Shown here in pieces: positions 56,112 to 64,000 of a stretch of DNA of 64,000 bases. Every line of letters starts with the position of its first letter. Position 1 is the first letter of the stretch. The stretch is from NCBI GenBank assembly GCA_026224775.1, contig JAMFRP010000022.1, forward strand, positions 154,363-218,362, read 5' to 3'. The DNA comes from Bacteroidota bacterium. Lineage in GTDB: Bacteria > Bacteroidota > Bacteroidia > Sphingobacteriales > Sphingobacteriaceae. The notes below the pieces were generated by a model, which had not been told where the DNA came from, ran no database searches, and was given only the letters and a program-made list of their open reading frames with translations. Made by a program: the position numbers and the translations under genes.

Positions 56112-57986
56112 TTACATCACCCTAACCTTCAAATAACTCGGATGCTCTTTTGAAGTATAAATTTTATTTGTTGCTTTTTTAAAGTCGGTATCCTTTGCTT
56201 TCATGATGTTTTCAAATACCTGCGGGTTACGGTCGATCAGCGGGAACCAGGTGCTTTGCACTTGTACCATAATGCGGTGTCCTTTTTTAAAGGTATGAAG
56301 TACATCCTGCAATTCAAAATTCACCGGGGTTATTTTGCCGGGGATGAATGGCTCTGGCTTATCAAAACCATTACGGTATTTACCCCGCATAGCCTCGCTA
56401 CGTACCATTTGCTCATAGTTAGACATGAAAGTATTTGGTGCTGTAAACTTATTATTTTCAGCAGAGTCCGGGTAAACGTCAATCACTTTTACCACCCAAT
56501 CGGCATCGGTGCCAGTGGTTGATACTTTTAGGTTTGCGATGATGTTACCTGCAAGCGTTATATCCTTGTCCAGCACCTCGGTTTCGTAAGTTAATACATC
56601 GGGGCGGCGAGATGCAAAACGTTGATCTGCGGTCATGTATTCGCGCTTCATGTCATCGGTAATATCGCTAATGAATGGCACCGGTTTGTTTGGATCGGAT
56701 ATATAGGTATCACTATAATCGCCTGTGTTAGTTGGTGCTGTGAACGATAATTTTCCTCCCGGCAGGAAATAAAGATTTTTATTTTCAGCATCTTTTGGAG
56801 GCCAGACTTTGTAGGTCTTCCATTCGTTTTTACCAGTTTCGAAAGTGGATACCTTCGGAATATCGGTATCCGTCCCTTTTAAGTAATGGCAGAAAAAGGC
56901 AAACTCGATCTTCTCGCGATAGTAAGGGCCTTGCGCGCCACCAAACTCAATATCGCCTAAATGATCGCCGGGGCCGCGCGACCAACCGCCGTGCACCCAT
57001 GGGCCCATCGCGAAATAGATTGGTGTGGTTGGGTTATCCTTTACTAATGTTTTATAAGTGTTTATCGCTCCGTATAAATCTTCGGCATCGTACCAGCCAC
57101 CCGTAACCAATACAGCGGTTTTAATATCATGCAGATGAGTCAGCACATTACGATCTTTCCAGTGCTGATCGTAGTTCGGATGATCCAGCATTTCCTGCCA
57201 AAGGCGAACGGTATCTTTATAGTTTTTTAAATAAATATCTGTAGTATGTTTAACCGAACCCATTTTTAGATAATATTCGTAACCATCTTTAGTGCCAAAA
57301 TCTACATTAAAGCCCTTTCCCTGAGTTGGTTTATCGTCTTGCCTATTGGTAAAAAACGGATAAAAACCAAAATTAGCTATTAGCATAAATGCGCCATTGT
57401 GGAAAGCATCATCACGATACAGATCAGCGATCGGTGCCTGTGGCGATGCCGCGACCAACGCCGGATGGCGGCTTAGCAAAGATGTGGTTGTATAAAAACC
57501 AGGATAAGAAATCCCCCATACGCCTACCTTGCCATTGTTGTTGGGTATGTTTTTTATTAGCCAATCGATGGTGTCATAAGTATCGGTGCCTTCGTCAACA
57601 TCTTTATTGGTTTTGTGATTCTCTAATTCAGGAGTCATTTCACGAAATATGCCTTCGCTCATAAAACGCCCGCGAACATCCTGATAAACAAAAATAAATC
57701 CATCATGGGTAAATAATGAAGACGGGCCAATGGCGGTTTTATATTTATCAACCCCATAAGGCGCAACACTATAACAGGTGCGATCCATCATAATGGGGTA
57801 TTTTCTTGATTGATCTTTAGGAACATACACCGACGTGAGCAGCTTTTTGCCATCGCGCATCGGGATCTGATACTCGTATTTAGTATAGTTTGCCTTTATA
57901 TATTCGGCATCAGGAGCTTGTGGTTGCTGAGCAAAAGAGAATGTAGCTAAAAGCATAAAACCGATAGCAGTAAGCAGTTTTTCCAT
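56112..57986 (-). CDS. CocE/NonD family alpha/beta hydrolase (X-Pro dipeptidase/acyl-esterase type)
   Basis: This 624-residue exported protein has a signal peptide ending near residue 19. The CocE-type alpha/beta domain has QDVRGRFMSEG near 103, the nucleophile Ser160 in GVWGISYPG, Asp in WYDAEDLYG near 300 and His in GPWVHGGWS near 330. A C-terminal jelly-roll domain (about 430-624, LAGNIIANLKVSTTGTDADW) completes the family. It likely hydrolyses esters or amides, possibly of peptides. Confidence 0.9.
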   Translation of the reverse strand: MEKLLTAIGFMLLATFSFAQQPQAPDAEYIKANYTKYEYQIPMRDGKKLLTSVYVPKDQSRKYPIMMDRTCYSVAPYGVDKYKTAIGPSSLFTHDGFIFVYQDVRGRFMSEGIFREMTPELENHKTNKDVDEGTDTYDTIDWLIKNIPNNNGKVGVWGISYPGFYTTTSLLSRHPALVAASPQAPIADLYRDDAFHNGAFMLIANFGFYPFFTNRQDDKPTQGKGFNVDFGTKDGYEYYLKMGSVKHTTDIYLKNYKDTVRLWQEMLDHPNYDQHWKDRNVLTHLHDIKTAVLVTGGWYDAEDLYGAINTYKTLVKDNPTTPIYFAMGPWVHGGWSRGPGDHLGDIEFGGAQGPYYREKIEFAFFCHYLKGTDTDIPKVSTFETGKNEWKTYKVWPPKDAENKNLYFLPGGKLSFTAPTNTGDYSDTYISDPNKPVPFISDITDDMKREYMTADQRFASRRPDVLTYETEVLDKDITLAGNIIANLKVSTTGTDADWVVKVIDVYPDSAENNKFTAPNTFMSNYEQMVRSEAMRGKYRNGFDKPEPFIPGKITPVNFELQDVLHTFKKGHRIMVQVQSTWFPLIDRNPQVFENIMKAKDTDFKKATNKIYTSKEHPSYLKVRVM

Positions 57987-58123
57987 GGGCGAGTCAGTTA
58001 AAATGTAAAAGTAGCAATGTCTGCATTAGAATTACAGAAATTTTAATGAATGTAATTGGTTACCGCATAATACAACGGCAGCTGGTTACACATTGAGCAA
58101 GTACTAAGATACGGGATAAAAGC

Positions 58124-58160
58124 AAAAAAGGTACTGACAATGTTTTGTCAGTACCTTTTT
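58124..58160 (-). terminator. pgk terminator
   Basis: Stem AAAAAGGTACTGACA with its inverse TGTCAGTACCTTTTT around ATGTTT, ending on the minus strand in T residues. Confidence 0.92.
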
Positions 58161-58196
58161 CATTATGTATTACTGTTAGACGCTCTTTTTTCTATC

Positions 58197-58278
58197 GTCA
58201 TTGCGAGGAACGAAGCAATCTCTACATAGGCAGATCGGATCTGTATAGTATAGAGATTGCTTCGTTCCTCGCAATGAC
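58197..58278. repeat. Palindromic repeat, copy D
   Basis: Arms GTCATTGCGAGGAACGAAGC and inverse, the same family as copies A-C. The inner spacer differs, with CTACATAGGCAGATCGGATC. Confidence 0.85.
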
Positions 58279-58285
58279 TCTTTGC

Positions 58286-59479
58286 TTAGTCTTCGTTGAT
58301 TGCTTTTACGCCTGGTAACTCTTTGCCTTCCATGTATTCCAGCAATGCGCCACCACCTGTTGATACGTAGCTAACATCTTCAGTCATACCAAACTTGGCA
58401 ACTGCCGCAGCTGAATCGCCACCACCTATTAATGAAAAAGCACCATTTTCAGTAGCCTTTGCAACTGCCTCTGCAACGGCTTTGGTACCAACCAAAAATT
58501 TCTCCATTTCAAATACACCCATCGGGCCATTCCATAAAATGGTTTTTGATTCTTCGATTACTTTACTAAAAATCTTAATTGTTTCAGGACCAATATCCAA
58601 GCCCATCCAGCCGTCGGGGATCTCGCCTGTTTTAGCTAAACCGGTATTGGCATCATTCGAGAAAGCATCAGCAGTAATATTATCAACCGGGAGCAACAGG
58701 TTTACACCTTTTTCTTTCGCTTTTTGTCTAAGGCTTAATGCCAGTTCCAACTTATCAGCTTCAACTAACGAAGTGCCTATGTTGCCACCATCCGCTTTGG
58801 CAAAAGTGTAAGCCATACCACCACCAATAATCAGGTTATCAACCTTATCAAGCAGTTTTTCAATCAGTTCAATTTTATCAGATACTTTTGAACCACCCAT
58901 AATAGCCGTAAAAGGCTTAGGGGCGTTGTTTAATATTTTTTCGGCATTGGCAAGTTCGCCAGCCATCAGGTAACCAAAGTATTTGGCATCAGGAAAAAAT
59001 TGCGCAATTACCGCTGTTGAAGCATGTGCGCGGTGAGCGGTACCAAAGGCATCATTCACATAAACATCACCCAAAGCAGCTAATTTTTTAGCGAAGTCAA
59101 CGTCGCCCTTTTCTTCTTCTGGATAAAAGCGCAGGTTCTCTAATAAAAGCACCTCACCTTTGGTCAGTTTTTTTGCTTTTTCAATAGCCTCTGCACCAAT
59201 GCAATCATTAGCAAATTCCACCTGCTGACCTAACAAATCAGACAAATGAGGCACTAAATGCTTCAATGAATATTTATCTTCAGGACCACCTTTTGGGCGA
59301 CCTAAGTGTGACATCAGTATTACTGCACCGCCATCATTTAATATTTTTTTAATGGTAGGCAGGGCAGCCGTCATACGGTTATCGTCGGTAATGTTATAGT
59401 CCTTATCCAAAGGAACGTTAAAATCCACACGGATAAGGGCATGTTTTCCGGCAAAACTTATTTGATCTATGGTTTTCAT
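58286..59479 (-). CDS. pgk: Phosphoglycerate kinase
   Basis: This 397-residue enzyme makes ATP from 1,3-bisphosphoglycerate in glycolysis. Features: [25 protein letters not shown] near 13-37, [11 protein letters not shown] near 56, [21 protein letters not shown] near 193, and [15 protein letters not shown] near 350. It lies in a minus-strand cluster with a GNAT gene and gap. Confidence 0.97.
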   Translation of the reverse strand: MKTIDQISFAGKHALIRVDFNVPLDKDYNITDDNRMTAALPTIKKILNDGGAVILMSHLGRPKGGPEDKYSLKHLVPHLSDLLGQQVEFANDCIGAEAIEKAKKLTKGEVLLLENLRFYPEEEKGDVDFAKKLAALGDVYVNDAFGTAHRAHASTAVIAQFFPDAKYFGYLMAGELANAEKILNNAPKPFTAIMGGSKVSDKIELIEKLLDKVDNLIIGGGMAYTFAKADGGNIGTSLVEADKLELALSLRQKAKEKGVNLLLPVDNITADAFSNDANTGLAKTGEIPDGWMGLDIGPETIKIFSKVIEESKTILWNGPMGVFEMEKFLVGTKAVAEAVAKATENGAFSLIGGGDSAAAVAKFGMTEDVSYVSTGGGALLEYMEGKELPGVKAINED

Positions 59480-59576
59480 ATTGTTTAGTCTTAATGTAAT
59501 CGGGCGCCAAATTCAGCATTTTAATTCTAAATCCTGAACGTAAAAGTAAAAAAGCTGTTTTAATTAAATGTTACCA

Positions 59577-60008
59577 CTATAATTGGCGGCTCATAACATA
59601 GTGCGGGCCAATGTCTTTGATCTCAAATTCATCAGAAATTATTTCGAAACAACAGTCGTGATAAAATTTTGAAGCCACCTTACGGGCATTGCACCATATA
59701 TAACTGGTATTTTTTTGTTGAAGATAGTTTACAGCATAATCTACTATAATTTTGCCAAAACCTTTACCTCGATACTCGGCTAACGTAGCCATGCCTCGAA
59801 GCTGATAGCCATTGCCAATAATTTCGCCATAGTTTTGGGGATGCAGAGACACCACAGTAGCCAGAGTTTCACCATCATAATATCCTAAATGAAACGCGCC
59901 CTCGATCTCATCCGTAGGGAAACGGCACTCATCTGGTGTAAGCTTATTATCACGCAGAACAACATTACGAACTTGCAGTATATCGGTTGGTTTAATAAAT
60001 TTTATCAT
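59577..60008 (-). CDS. GNAT family N-acetyltransferase
   Basis: This 143-residue protein has the acetyl-CoA motif YQLRGMATLAEYRGKGFGKIIVDYAV (about 69-95) and NARKVASKFYHDCCFEIISDEF near 110-130, typical of GNAT. It sits between gap and pgk on the same strand with gaps of 34 and 97 bp. The substrate is unknown; the location does not by itself prove a link with glycolysis. Confidence 0.88.
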   Translation of the reverse strand: MIKFIKPTDILQVRNVVLRDNKLTPDECRFPTDEIEGAFHLGYYDGETLATVVSLHPQNYGEIIGNGYQLRGMATLAEYRGKGFGKIIVDYAVNYLQQKNTSYIWCNARKVASKFYHDCCFEIISDEFEIKDIGPHYVMSRQL

Positions 60009-60042
60009 TCTTAATAAAAGGGAGTAAATGCCAATAGTTCAA

Positions 60043-61035
60043 CTACAACTCGCTGATTCTCTGCGCCAGATCAACCAAACGACTTGAATAGCCCATTTCG
60101 TTATCATACCAGCCAACCACCTTTACCAGGCCACCCACTACAGAGGTTAACTGCGCATCAAAAATGCAGCTATGTGGGTTGCCCAATATATCGGTAGATA
60201 CGATTGGATCTTCGGTATACTCTAAAATATTCTCCATAGAACCGGCAGCAGCTTGCTTAAATGCCGTGTTGATCTCCTCAACTGTTGGCAGCTTTTTTAG
60301 GCTACAGGTAAAATCTGTTAATGAGCCGTTTAGTACAGGCACCCGTATCCCGGCACCACCTAATCGTCCATCTAAATGAGGAAAAATAGCGGTTACAGCC
60401 TTAGCTGCCCCTGTTGTTGTGGGGATGATAGAGGCTGATGCTGCCCTTGCTCTGCGCAAATCCTTATGTGGTGCATCATGCAGACTTTGGTCGCCTGTCA
60501 TGGAATGTACAGTGGTAATATAGCCATCGATAATCCCCCAGTTTTCATCCAATATTTTCACCATTACGGCTACATTATTGGTAGTGCATGAGGCATTGGA
60601 TAATACGGGTGAACGCAAATCAACCTCACCATCATTCACCCCTAAAACTACAGTAGGAACATTCTTAGTACCCGATGGCGCCGAAATAATTACCTGCTTA
60701 GCGCCAGCAGCTAAATGTTGCTCTGCACCCTGGCGGGTGATGAATTTTCCGGTTGATTCTATCACCAGATCAATGTCCATTTCTTTCCAGGGAAGGTTTG
60801 ATGGCTCACGATCTGAGAGTACTTTTATTTTTTGGTTGTTGATGTAAAGATGCTCATCATCAGCGGTTACCGTGCCCTTAAAGCCACGATGAACGGAATC
60901 ATACTTAAACAAATGAGCGAGCGTATGGGTATCGGTAAGATCGTTTATGGCAACAACTTGAATATCAGGATTGCTTAACACATTCCTTAAAAATATTCTT
61001 CCTATGCGCCCGAAACCGTTTATTGCAACTCTCAT
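60043..61035 (-). CDS. gap: Glyceraldehyde 3-phosphate dehydrogenase
   Basis: This 330-residue enzyme is a type I GAPDH. It has the VAINGFGRIGRIFLRNV NAD motif at 3-19, catalytic Cys150 in SNASCTTNN, His near 177 in HSMTGDQSLHDAPHKDLRRARA, and NEMGYSSRLVDL at the C-terminus. The usual second Cys after SCTTN is Asn here, a common change. It heads the gap-GNAT-pgk cluster. Confidence 0.96.
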   Translation of the reverse strand: MRVAINGFGRIGRIFLRNVLSNPDIQVVAINDLTDTHTLAHLFKYDSVHRGFKGTVTADDEHLYINNQKIKVLSDREPSNLPWKEMDIDLVIESTGKFITRQGAEQHLAAGAKQVIISAPSGTKNVPTVVLGVNDGEVDLRSPVLSNASCTTNNVAVMVKILDENWGIIDGYITTVHSMTGDQSLHDAPHKDLRRARAASASIIPTTTGAAKAVTAIFPHLDGRLGGAGIRVPVLNGSLTDFTCSLKKLPTVEEINTAFKQAAAGSMENILEYTEDPIVSTDILGNPHSCIFDAQLTSVVGGLVKVVGWYDNEMGYSSRLVDLAQRISEL

Positions 61036-61140
61036 AATTTAATGTCAGTAATTGAGCCACAAATTTACGCAGACTGATTTTAATACGATAATAAAGTTTG
61101 AAGTATGGCGGGGAGGTGACTAACGCTGCTTATCTACAGT

Positions 61141-61281
61141 TTGGCTAAAGCCAGTAAACCAGCCAATTAACCCGTTGGCTAAAGCCAACGGCAATGAATA
61201 ACATTCAAGCAGCATGGTCAATTCATTGCCGTCCCATAAATGGGACGGACAAAGCAAAAATAGCATATGGCTTTAGCCAAA
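61141..61281. repeat. Palindromic repeat cluster, family 2, second copy
   Basis: Contains TTGGCTAAAGCCA (61141-61153), TTGGCTAAAGCCAA (61175-61188), CGTCCCATAAATGGGACG (61230-61247) and TGGCTTTAGCCAA (61268-61280). It matches the cluster at 55771-55893. It occupies most of the gap between gap and thiE. Confidence 0.85.
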
Positions 61282-61285
61282 AAAA

Positions 61286-61912
61286 CTAATACAACTTCTT
61301 ATAAAACTCCTTTATCGCCCTACCCGGGTCAATAGCTTTGTTTACCGCTGCTGATACCGCGATACCATAAACACCACCTGTAGCTAATAATGGATCAACG
61401 TCAACCAATTGTATACCTCCTACGGCTATTACCGGAATTTCTATAGGCTGCTCTGCCACCAGGCGATACCCTTCAAAACCAAGCAGCGGCTTATTATTCG
61501 GCTTAGTATCGGTATGCGCGAATGGACCGTAACCACAATAATCAATAACCCCGGTAGCTTGTACCCTTAACAGGTCTTTTATATTAGTGGCCGAAGTTCC
61601 CAAAGTCTTATCCTCGCCAATATGCTCGCGAATGGTTTTCAGATCAGCCTCAAAATCCTCAATGTGAACACCCTGTGCATCAACCTGATCCAACAAATGA
61701 TAATGATTGGTGATAATCAGCGTCATCCCCCATTCATCGCAGATCTCAGCTATCTGGTTTATTTCCTCTATCAGCTCTTCATCCGTTTTAGTTAAGCAAC
61801 GGTATTGCAACCAGTTAGCACCTGCTGAGCAAGCTATTTCTGCTTGTTCAACATGGCTGCGATTGGGCAAGTCTTGTGTTAGATAATGGAATTTTGATAT
61901 GTATTTTTTCAT
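61286..61912 (-). CDS. thiE: Thiamine phosphate synthase-like protein ThiE
   Basis: This 208-residue TIM-barrel protein has the ANWLQYRCLTKTDEELIEEI block (about 32-51), TLIITNHYHLLDQVDAQGVHIED (64-86), GPFAHTDTKPNNKPLLGFEGY near 129-149 and PVIAVGGIQLVDVDPLLATGGVYGIAVSAAV near 160-190. These are ThiE/TenI features. No other thiamine genes are in the window. TenI-like non-synthase relatives cannot be excluded. Confidence 0.8.
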   Translation of the reverse strand: MKKYISKFHYLTQDLPNRSHVEQAEIACSAGANWLQYRCLTKTDEELIEEINQIAEICDEWGMTLIITNHYHLLDQVDAQGVHIEDFEADLKTIREHIGEDKTLGTSATNIKDLLRVQATGVIDYCGYGPFAHTDTKPNNKPLLGFEGYRLVAEQPIEIPVIAVGGIQLVDVDPLLATGGVYGIAVSAAVNKAIDPGRAIKEFYKKLY

Positions 61913-61914
61913 AA

Positions 61915-62003
61915 GCCCCCTCTAAATCTCCCCCGGTAGGGGAGACTTTCTAATATTTTGATTAATTAAAGTCCTCCCTACCGGGGAGGGTTTGGGAGGG
62001 ACT
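61915..62003. repeat. Inverted pair of GC-rich palindromic arms, family 3
   Basis: The left arm includes TCTCCCCCGGTAGGGGAGA-like DNA and the right arm TCCTCCCTACCGGGGAGG, separated by an AT-rich loop of about 20 bp. The layout matches the pair at 47272-47387. It lies between thiE and the phosphatase gene and abuts the phosphatase stop. Confidence 0.85.
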
Positions 62004-63699
62004 ACTTCTTCAACACCTCAGGTATCGGCACGCCGATAGAGCCGTTTGGTGCTTGTATGTGCAACAACGCGGCAATGGTTGGTGCAATATCCGTCATGTG
62101 GACTTCACGTACCGCGCTGCCATGTTGTATACCCCACCCCATAAATACCAATGGAATATGGTTATCATATGGGTTCCAGGTACCATGTGTGGTGCCCGTC
62201 GGCCCGCCATCGCCTGAACCATGACCTGTAAACCATGCCGGATCTAATATGATCTGTATAGCGCCGCTATTTTTAGCATTGTAGCCATTGATAATGCGCT
62301 CGCGCAAAGGCTCAGGAATGCTGGACGAAGCTACTTTAGTCATATCTACCGCGTATGCAATTTCCGGTTGTTGTTGCAGGTATTTGATACACTCCTTTTT
62401 AAGCTCATCCTGATCAATATGCAGGTAATTTACAATGCGATAGTTAAAATTTACCTGGTAATTATTCAGGCTCAAAACTAACGAATCTGTTTTGTATTTA
62501 TCCATCAGCACCTTGTTCATATCTTTCAAAACCGATGCTTCGTCCCATACACCTGCCGGAATATCGTGGTCATTCAAAAACGCCGTATTATGCGCCGCGC
62601 CATGATCCGCAGTAAGGAAAACAGTATAATTGCCTTTACCCACCTTAGCATCTAAAAAGGTAAGGAAATTAGCTATATCACGATCCAAACGCAGGTAAGT
62701 ATCTTCAATCTCAACAGCATTAATACCAAACTGGTGACCGATATAATCCGGTGATGATAAACTCATCGCTAAAAAGTCGGTTTGATCGCCCTGGCCCAAT
62801 TGCTCACCGTTTATGGCGGCAACTGCCATATCAATAGTTAAGGTGTTGCCGTAAGGTGTTGAACGGATTAAACCAAGACCAGATTGCTTATATAAAGCTG
62901 ATGTTTTAACCGGCAAAGTCGGCGCGTCGGTTCCTTTAAACTTTCCTTCGTATTTACTGTCGTCTGGGGTACTTTGCAGGTAGGTTTCTACCGGGTATAG
63001 TGAAGTCCAGTCTAACTTTAAGTAGGTTTCAGGTAACTTTTGGTCATTAAAGTCTTTTGCCCATTGTGGCAAATCCTTCATATAATAGGTACTGGTTATC
63101 CAGTTTCCGCTCTTGTCGTCAAACCAGTAAGCGGCATTCGCGGTATGTCCCGCAGGTAAAATTCCGCCCCTATCTTTTAATGCAATGCCTATAACTTTCG
63201 ATCTGAAATTAGTCGCCAGCCTCAGCTCATCAGTAACCGTAGTCACCAGCAAGTTGCGCGGCGACATCTGCCCTGCAGTTGAAGTGCTGCCCACGGTTTG
63301 CACGCTGTTATCATCGGTGCAATACATTGATTTCCCGGTAGCCTGGATAATGTAATCGTTACCCGCAATACCATGTATAGATGGCACCGACCCGGTGTAA
63401 ATACAAGTATGTCCCGGGCCGGTAAAGGTCGGGATATAATTTACCTGGGTATTTTCACAACTAAAGCCCTCATTCAATAAACGTTTAAAACCATTGTTTT
63501 GGTAACGATTATAAAAGCGATAAAGGTAATCCCAGCGCATTTGGTCAACCACAATACCCACAACCAATTTAGGGCGGGGAATCTGAGCTGATACCGGAGC
63601 GATGGGCGCGGGTATTATAGTTTTTTTCTTTTTTGTTTGTGCCGATACATTAACAGCAATAAATGCAAACGCTACTAAAAGTAAATGTTTAATTTTCAT
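62002..63699 (-). CDS. PafA-type alkaline phosphatase
   Basis: This 565-residue exported enzyme has a signal peptide ending near residue 20. It belongs to the alkaline phosphatase superfamily. Asp52 in GIVVDQMRWDYLY and the nucleophile Thr93 in TFTGPGHTC are metal-site features, with further ligands in FLTADHGAAHN near 365 and the GTHGTWNPYDNHIP block near 510. It matches the calcium- or zinc-binding PafA type of Flavobacteria. It likely scavenges phosphate in the periplasm. Confidence 0.9.
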   Translation of the reverse strand: MKIKHLLLVAFAFIAVNVSAQTKKKKTIIPAPIAPVSAQIPRPKLVVGIVVDQMRWDYLYRFYNRYQNNGFKRLLNEGFSCENTQVNYIPTFTGPGHTCIYTGSVPSIHGIAGNDYIIQATGKSMYCTDDNSVQTVGSTSTAGQMSPRNLLVTTVTDELRLATNFRSKVIGIALKDRGGILPAGHTANAAYWFDDKSGNWITSTYYMKDLPQWAKDFNDQKLPETYLKLDWTSLYPVETYLQSTPDDSKYEGKFKGTDAPTLPVKTSALYKQSGLGLIRSTPYGNTLTIDMAVAAINGEQLGQGDQTDFLAMSLSSPDYIGHQFGINAVEIEDTYLRLDRDIANFLTFLDAKVGKGNYTVFLTADHGAAHNTAFLNDHDIPAGVWDEASVLKDMNKVLMDKYKTDSLVLSLNNYQVNFNYRIVNYLHIDQDELKKECIKYLQQQPEIAYAVDMTKVASSSIPEPLRERIINGYNAKNSGAIQIILDPAWFTGHGSGDGGPTGTTHGTWNPYDNHIPLVFMGWGIQHGSAVREVHMTDIAPTIAALLHIQAPNGSIGVPIPEVLKK

Positions 63700-64000
63700 T
63701 GTTTTGGGTTAGTGTGCAAATATCAGTAATGTAATAAAAATTTCACGTGATGCTTATGTTAAGGGAAGTTTAAATTAAAAGTTCAAAAATCATTATATGC
63801 GGGCTGTCATGCTGAGGCACTCGAAGCATAAGCGATGGCCTCTGCCACTTTGCAAATCAAGTGCGGCTGTCATGCTGATTTCTATGATAAAAGCAAATGG
63901 TTTTGATAAGGGGTTTGATTTTTTATAACGGCAAATATTCTATGAACGATTTTATTTCTGACAGCATTTAAGGCACTCATTTTGTTTTTGCCTTCGGCGA
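63700..64000. other. Gene-free end of the window with a GGCTGTCATGCTGA repeat
   Basis: No gene is supported here. The word GGCTGTCATGCTGA occurs at 63802-63815 and again at 63865-63878, and the first is followed by GGCACTCGAAGCAT. This resembles a family of dispersed palindromic repeats in Bacteroidota, here perhaps degenerate. Confidence 0.5.

Larger units (their letters stand above)
57987..58285. other. Intergenic region between the hydrolase and pgk
   Basis: This 299-bp region holds the pgk terminator (58124-58160) and a palindromic repeat (58197-58278). The rest shows nothing notable. Confidence 0.6.

Noticed and set aside
58395..58811. Open frame of 138 codons on the plus strand opposite pgk
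   Set aside because: It is the antisense of a clearly identified pgk gene.

Overview
The window looks like chromosome of a Sphingobacteriaceae bacterium (phylum Bacteroidota), most like Mucilaginibacter or Pedobacter. This is inferred from gene content: a SusC/SusD pair, a cargo protein with a type B C-terminal signal for type IX secretion (T9SS) beside a PorP/SprF-like protein, a histone H1-like Hc1 protein, YXWGXW and TauE/DUF1634 genes, and a MurE with the DNPR motif (meso-diaminopimelate peptidoglycan). The DNA is AT-leaning and carries palindromic repeats of at least three families between genes. No phage, IS transposase or CRISPR array was found.

Region 1 (1-13120) is a polysaccharide utilisation locus for a uronic-acid polymer. 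It holds an alginate-lyase-fold protein, mannonate dehydratase (UxuA), a GH88 unsaturated glucuronyl hydrolase, an exported YhcH-family protein, a LacI-type regulator, a DUF4350-like exported protein, SusC, SusD and a second alginate-lyase-fold enzyme. The sequence suggests this order: cleavage by lyases, uptake through SusCD, removal of unsaturated uronic acid by GH88, and conversion of uronate-derived mannonate by UxuA. Three LacI-type operator-like palindromes sit on both sides of the regulator gene. MITE-like palindromic elements flank the first lyase gene. Region 2 (13121-18844) has a 755-bp gene-free stretch, then a large secreted GH13 alpha-amylase with four BIG2 repeats, a starch-binding-like module, a ricin-like segment and a T9SS type B tail. 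A PorP/SprF-like partner and a small unknown protein follow.

Region 3 (18929-38113) is mixed housekeeping and accessory: a quinone-type oxidoreductase, two small enzymes, tRNA-Gln(CTG), class I aldolase, a TauE exporter with DUF1634, a TonB-dependent receptor, an alpha/beta hydrolase, a pentapeptide protein, DinB, a DUF885 lipoprotein, a YXWGXW protein, an outer-membrane barrel, DNA ligase LigA, a zinc-ribbon protein, DapA, histone-like Hc1, a GH125 mannosidase and an alpha-oxoamine synthase.

Region 4 (38131-53988) is the division and cell wall (dcw) cluster, all on the minus strand: mraZ-rsmH-ftsL-ftsI-murE-mraY-murD-ftsW-murG-murC-ftsQ-ftsA-ftsZ. Many of its genes overlap by 4-8 bp. A tandem 10-bp-period repeat upstream of mraZ looks like an MraZ operator. 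Three DnaA-box-like 9-mers lie between ftsA and ftsZ. A palindromic repeat pair supplies the start and N-terminus of murD.

Region 5 (54258-63699) has a small membrane protein, a thioredoxin-like protein, DUF1801, a short unknown, a CocE/NonD hydrolase, a gap-GNAT-pgk glycolytic cluster, a ThiE-like protein and a PafA-type alkaline phosphatase. The most notable observations are the operator set of the uronate locus, the repeat-built MurD N-terminus, the MraZ box, the DnaA-box cluster, the signal-peptide-bearing YhcH, and an apparently missing catalytic histidine in the alpha/beta hydrolase at 25610-26893.
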